Shown here in pieces: positions 61,603 through 64,000 of a DNA stretch of 64,000 bases (its first letter is position 1; each line of letters opens with the position of its first letter). The stretch is from Antedon bifida. Lineage: Eukaryota; Echinodermata; Crinoidea; Comatulida; Antedonidae. Made by a program: the position numbers and the translations under genes. The stretch is taken from the NCBI GenBank assembly GCA_963402885.1, contig OY727098.1:21066717-21130716 (forward strand), in the 5' to 3' direction. The notes beneath the pieces are model-generated. The model saw only the letters and a program-made list of their open reading frames with translations. It was not told the DNA's origin and ran no database searches.

Positions 61603-63953
61603 CTATGTTGGATCAAAATAGCTGTACATTGGTATATATTTTGAATCGCCTAAAACCTTTTCATTGGTGTCCGTATCTACCGGCCCAAACACACTGCTTG
61701 CATACTGTGATCCTGAGAAAAAATAAACCATATATCAGACTAAGTAAAGTTGATGCAGAAAAAAAAACCAACCAGATGAAATTATTTAAACTATATACAA
61801 AACTAATAATGTTGGAGGCTCGATCTTCATATACCATTCTTTCGCTTTCACAAATAATGTTCAGGAAGACCCACTACAGATTGCTTGAATACTTGGTGCA
61901 ATGAGTTTTTTTTAAACAATAGCTAAATTCCTTTCCATGCTTTGATAGAAACTATAGGCATACACTTTGTACACACACGAAAATGAAATACATTATTATA
62001 CGAAATATTAAATTTATTTTAGTTTTTCCAAAAGATTCAAAGTCTTGTAAGGATGTTTGAAATCTACCACAGAGACGAAGAAAGGCAAATAATCATGAAT
62101 AACTCTTTGTTTACCTGAAAGCAAGAATTCTGTGCTCATACTTTTACTTCTTCCCACTCCTCCTCCTCCAAAACCAGATGAAGAGGACGAACTCATTGTC
62201 GCAGTTGTGTCTACTACTGCAGGTAGATGCATTGGTAATGGAACGGTTCCGATTAGGACGGGTATACATACAGATGTCTCTTTAGATCGTGAAACTTTTA
62301 ATGAAAGCTGGAATATCAAAACACACGATGTTACAGGCTTTAGACAGACTTTATGTTGTACTTTTCTGTAGCTTAATCTACACAATACTACAGTTAAAAA
62401 TTAGCATTCAAATTTAAGCCTGGATTACTTAAACCAATGCAACATTGTGGATAATGCGTTATGTAAAATACAAGTGCAAAAATCTATCTGTATTAATGTT
62501 TTTGTTATTTAAAAACATCAAAAATATAGCAATGACAACAATTTAACTCGAGTTATCTTCAAGTACGAAGATCCTGTATCTTCCCCTCTCCTCATTTATA
62601 TAAAAACAAGCAATATACAGATTACAGTATGAATTGGTTACCTTAAGGTAATATTCGACCTCGATATATTTGCATTTGAATGAAGGTGGAATTGGAGGCA
62701 TCTGTAATGCAAAATTACTCCAATTCTGGGTGTCTTTCTTGCTAACCATTTGCAGGTCTTCTGAGGTCACGACTTTGTCGGTGACTTTACTGTTCTCTTC
62801 TTGAGAGTACGTTGATTTTTGGTGAAACGATACACTTGGTTTGATTTTCTTATTGGATGAATTCATTATCTCTCCACTGTAAATTAAGCTCTCACCTGTA
62901 ATGAATTATACTAATTTATTCTTTGTATAGTTAGATTACACAGTTTAAAAATGTTTATGAACTCTTTAATATTGAGTATTGTGTTTATACTGCCATGTGC
63001 GGATCTCAAATATTATAGAATTACTTTATATTTGTCTTTTTATAAGTGATACCATTATTATTGTTGCTTGAATACCGAAACTGCAAAATGGCCTATTAAA
63101 AGTTGTTTTATTAATCTTCATTTTGCGACAATACATACAATACACTTTAATAAGAGATATTAATTCAGAAAGATTATTGTAATTTAACATGTACACCATA
63201 TACCAAAACGTAGTAGCCTACATGTATCATTTGTTTAGTTAATTCAGTACGTACCTGGTGAATATGATCTTCTTTCTAGTACTAGGTTGAAGTAAAGTTT
63301 CTGTGGTTTTGAACAGCATTTAGCGTTACGTAATACTTTCTCCTTATTTGCACTCATCTTAACCTATGTAAACATATTGTACATATATATTATACTGATC
63401 ATGTCTTAATGACTCTTTATTCAGTTTAATCTGAACATAACCACAGTGATGATGGTAGGAATTTTTAAAAATAAAAAGCTTGCACCGGTGAATCTTGGTT
63501 ATGGGTTGGTGGGGAGAGCTGTTTTCACCGTTTTTATTAACTTTAACATTTAAAAATCAACATATGTTAACAACGAATTGATTACTGTTAATCATCATTA
63601 ATAATACTGATAATGTAGGCCTATGGGTTAATGATGATTATATGATAATTCTACATCAATAAAAAGTAGATGGCATTACAAAAACATGTGACAGGGAACC
63701 TACAATCGGAAAATGTGTTGTCATCCATACGATCTTGAACATCAGTGAACATGCTTTAAACTTTTTTCAGTGTAGTTAAGTAAACATTCGTATTATACTT
63801 ACTGCGTACATTGGGTGTGTCAAATCAACTGTATTTATCACTGTGATAATCTTTCTTGATTTCTTGTCAAAATCAAACATACCAGGATCTATTTCCGCAT
63901 CTAACCAATAACGGATACTTCCATGCTCTCCTTCAAAGGATGTTGGCAAATTA
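61603..63953 (-). CDS. Arrestin domain-containing paralogue (5' end outside window)
   Basis: The visible exons join in phase: 63953-63803, 63363-63255, 62895-62642, 62307-62115, 61712-61603. The first visible exon has LPTSFEGEHGSIRYWLDAEI, the alpha-arrestin signature. Then come KLYFNLVLERRSYSPG, ESLIYSGEIMNSSNKKIKPS, FALQMPPIPPSFKCKYIEVE and the end SKYIPMYSYFDP. Exons of 109 and 254 nt have the same lengths and phases as in the neighbouring gene, which proves tandem duplication. It lacks any visible acidic insert, but its N-terminal exons are off the window. The tail exon instead has a Ser/Gly-rich stretch (SSSSSSGFGGGGVGRSKS). The gene is cut by the window edge, not broken. Confidence 0.88.
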
Positions 63954-64000
63954 CTAAGTTATTACATTTGAAGAAGAAAAAAACAGTCATTATCAAATTC

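Overview
This is an AT-rich, intron-dense animal genomic window. The proteins are metazoan: ICAP-1, CCM2, TMEM68, an XK-related protein, a receptor guanylyl cyclase and arrestin-domain proteins. The interspersed repeats (tRNA-derived SINEs, short LINE tails, many palindromic MITE-like elements, recurrent TAGGCC and TACTGTA words) suggest a marine invertebrate deuterostome, most likely an echinoderm. The species is an inference and is not proven by any single feature. All gene models were built by hand from open frames, GT-AG (rarely GC-AG) junctions and phase continuity.

Layout. 225-3925 (+): ICAP-1/ITGB1BP1-like PTB protein, six coding exons. 8923-17512 (-): CCM2 (malcavernin), eleven coding exons, convergent with ICAP-1. 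18725-23364 (+): TMEM68-like acyltransferase, divergent from CCM2 with about 1.2 kb between start codons. 26146-28617 (-): secreted PAN/apple plus triple Link-like protein. 31423-36690 (+): XK-related (XKR4/6/7-type) membrane protein. 38798-54733 (-): a 23-exon natriuretic-peptide-receptor-like guanylyl cyclase, complete at 1077 residues. 55615-59584 (-): arrestin-domain protein with a long acidic/basic insert. 61603 to beyond 63953 (-): a tandem arrestin-domain paralogue whose 5' end lies outside the window.

How genes relate. ICAP-1 and CCM2 both bind KRIT1 (CCM1) in known animals, so finding them as direct neighbours is notable. The arrestin-domain pair is a clear tandem duplication, with matching internal exon lengths and phases (109 and 254 nt). 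The other genes show no obvious pathway link to each other.

Non-coding structure. The most striking item is a complete hammerhead ribozyme core on the CCM2 sense strand inside CCM2 intron 2 (14361-14405), embedded in what looks like a retroelement end. There are also at least seven foldback/MITE elements, two tRNA-derived SINEs, several LINE 3' fragments, a 40-bp minisatellite with an 80-bp higher-order pattern, a C-rich minisatellite and a ~33-bp minisatellite.
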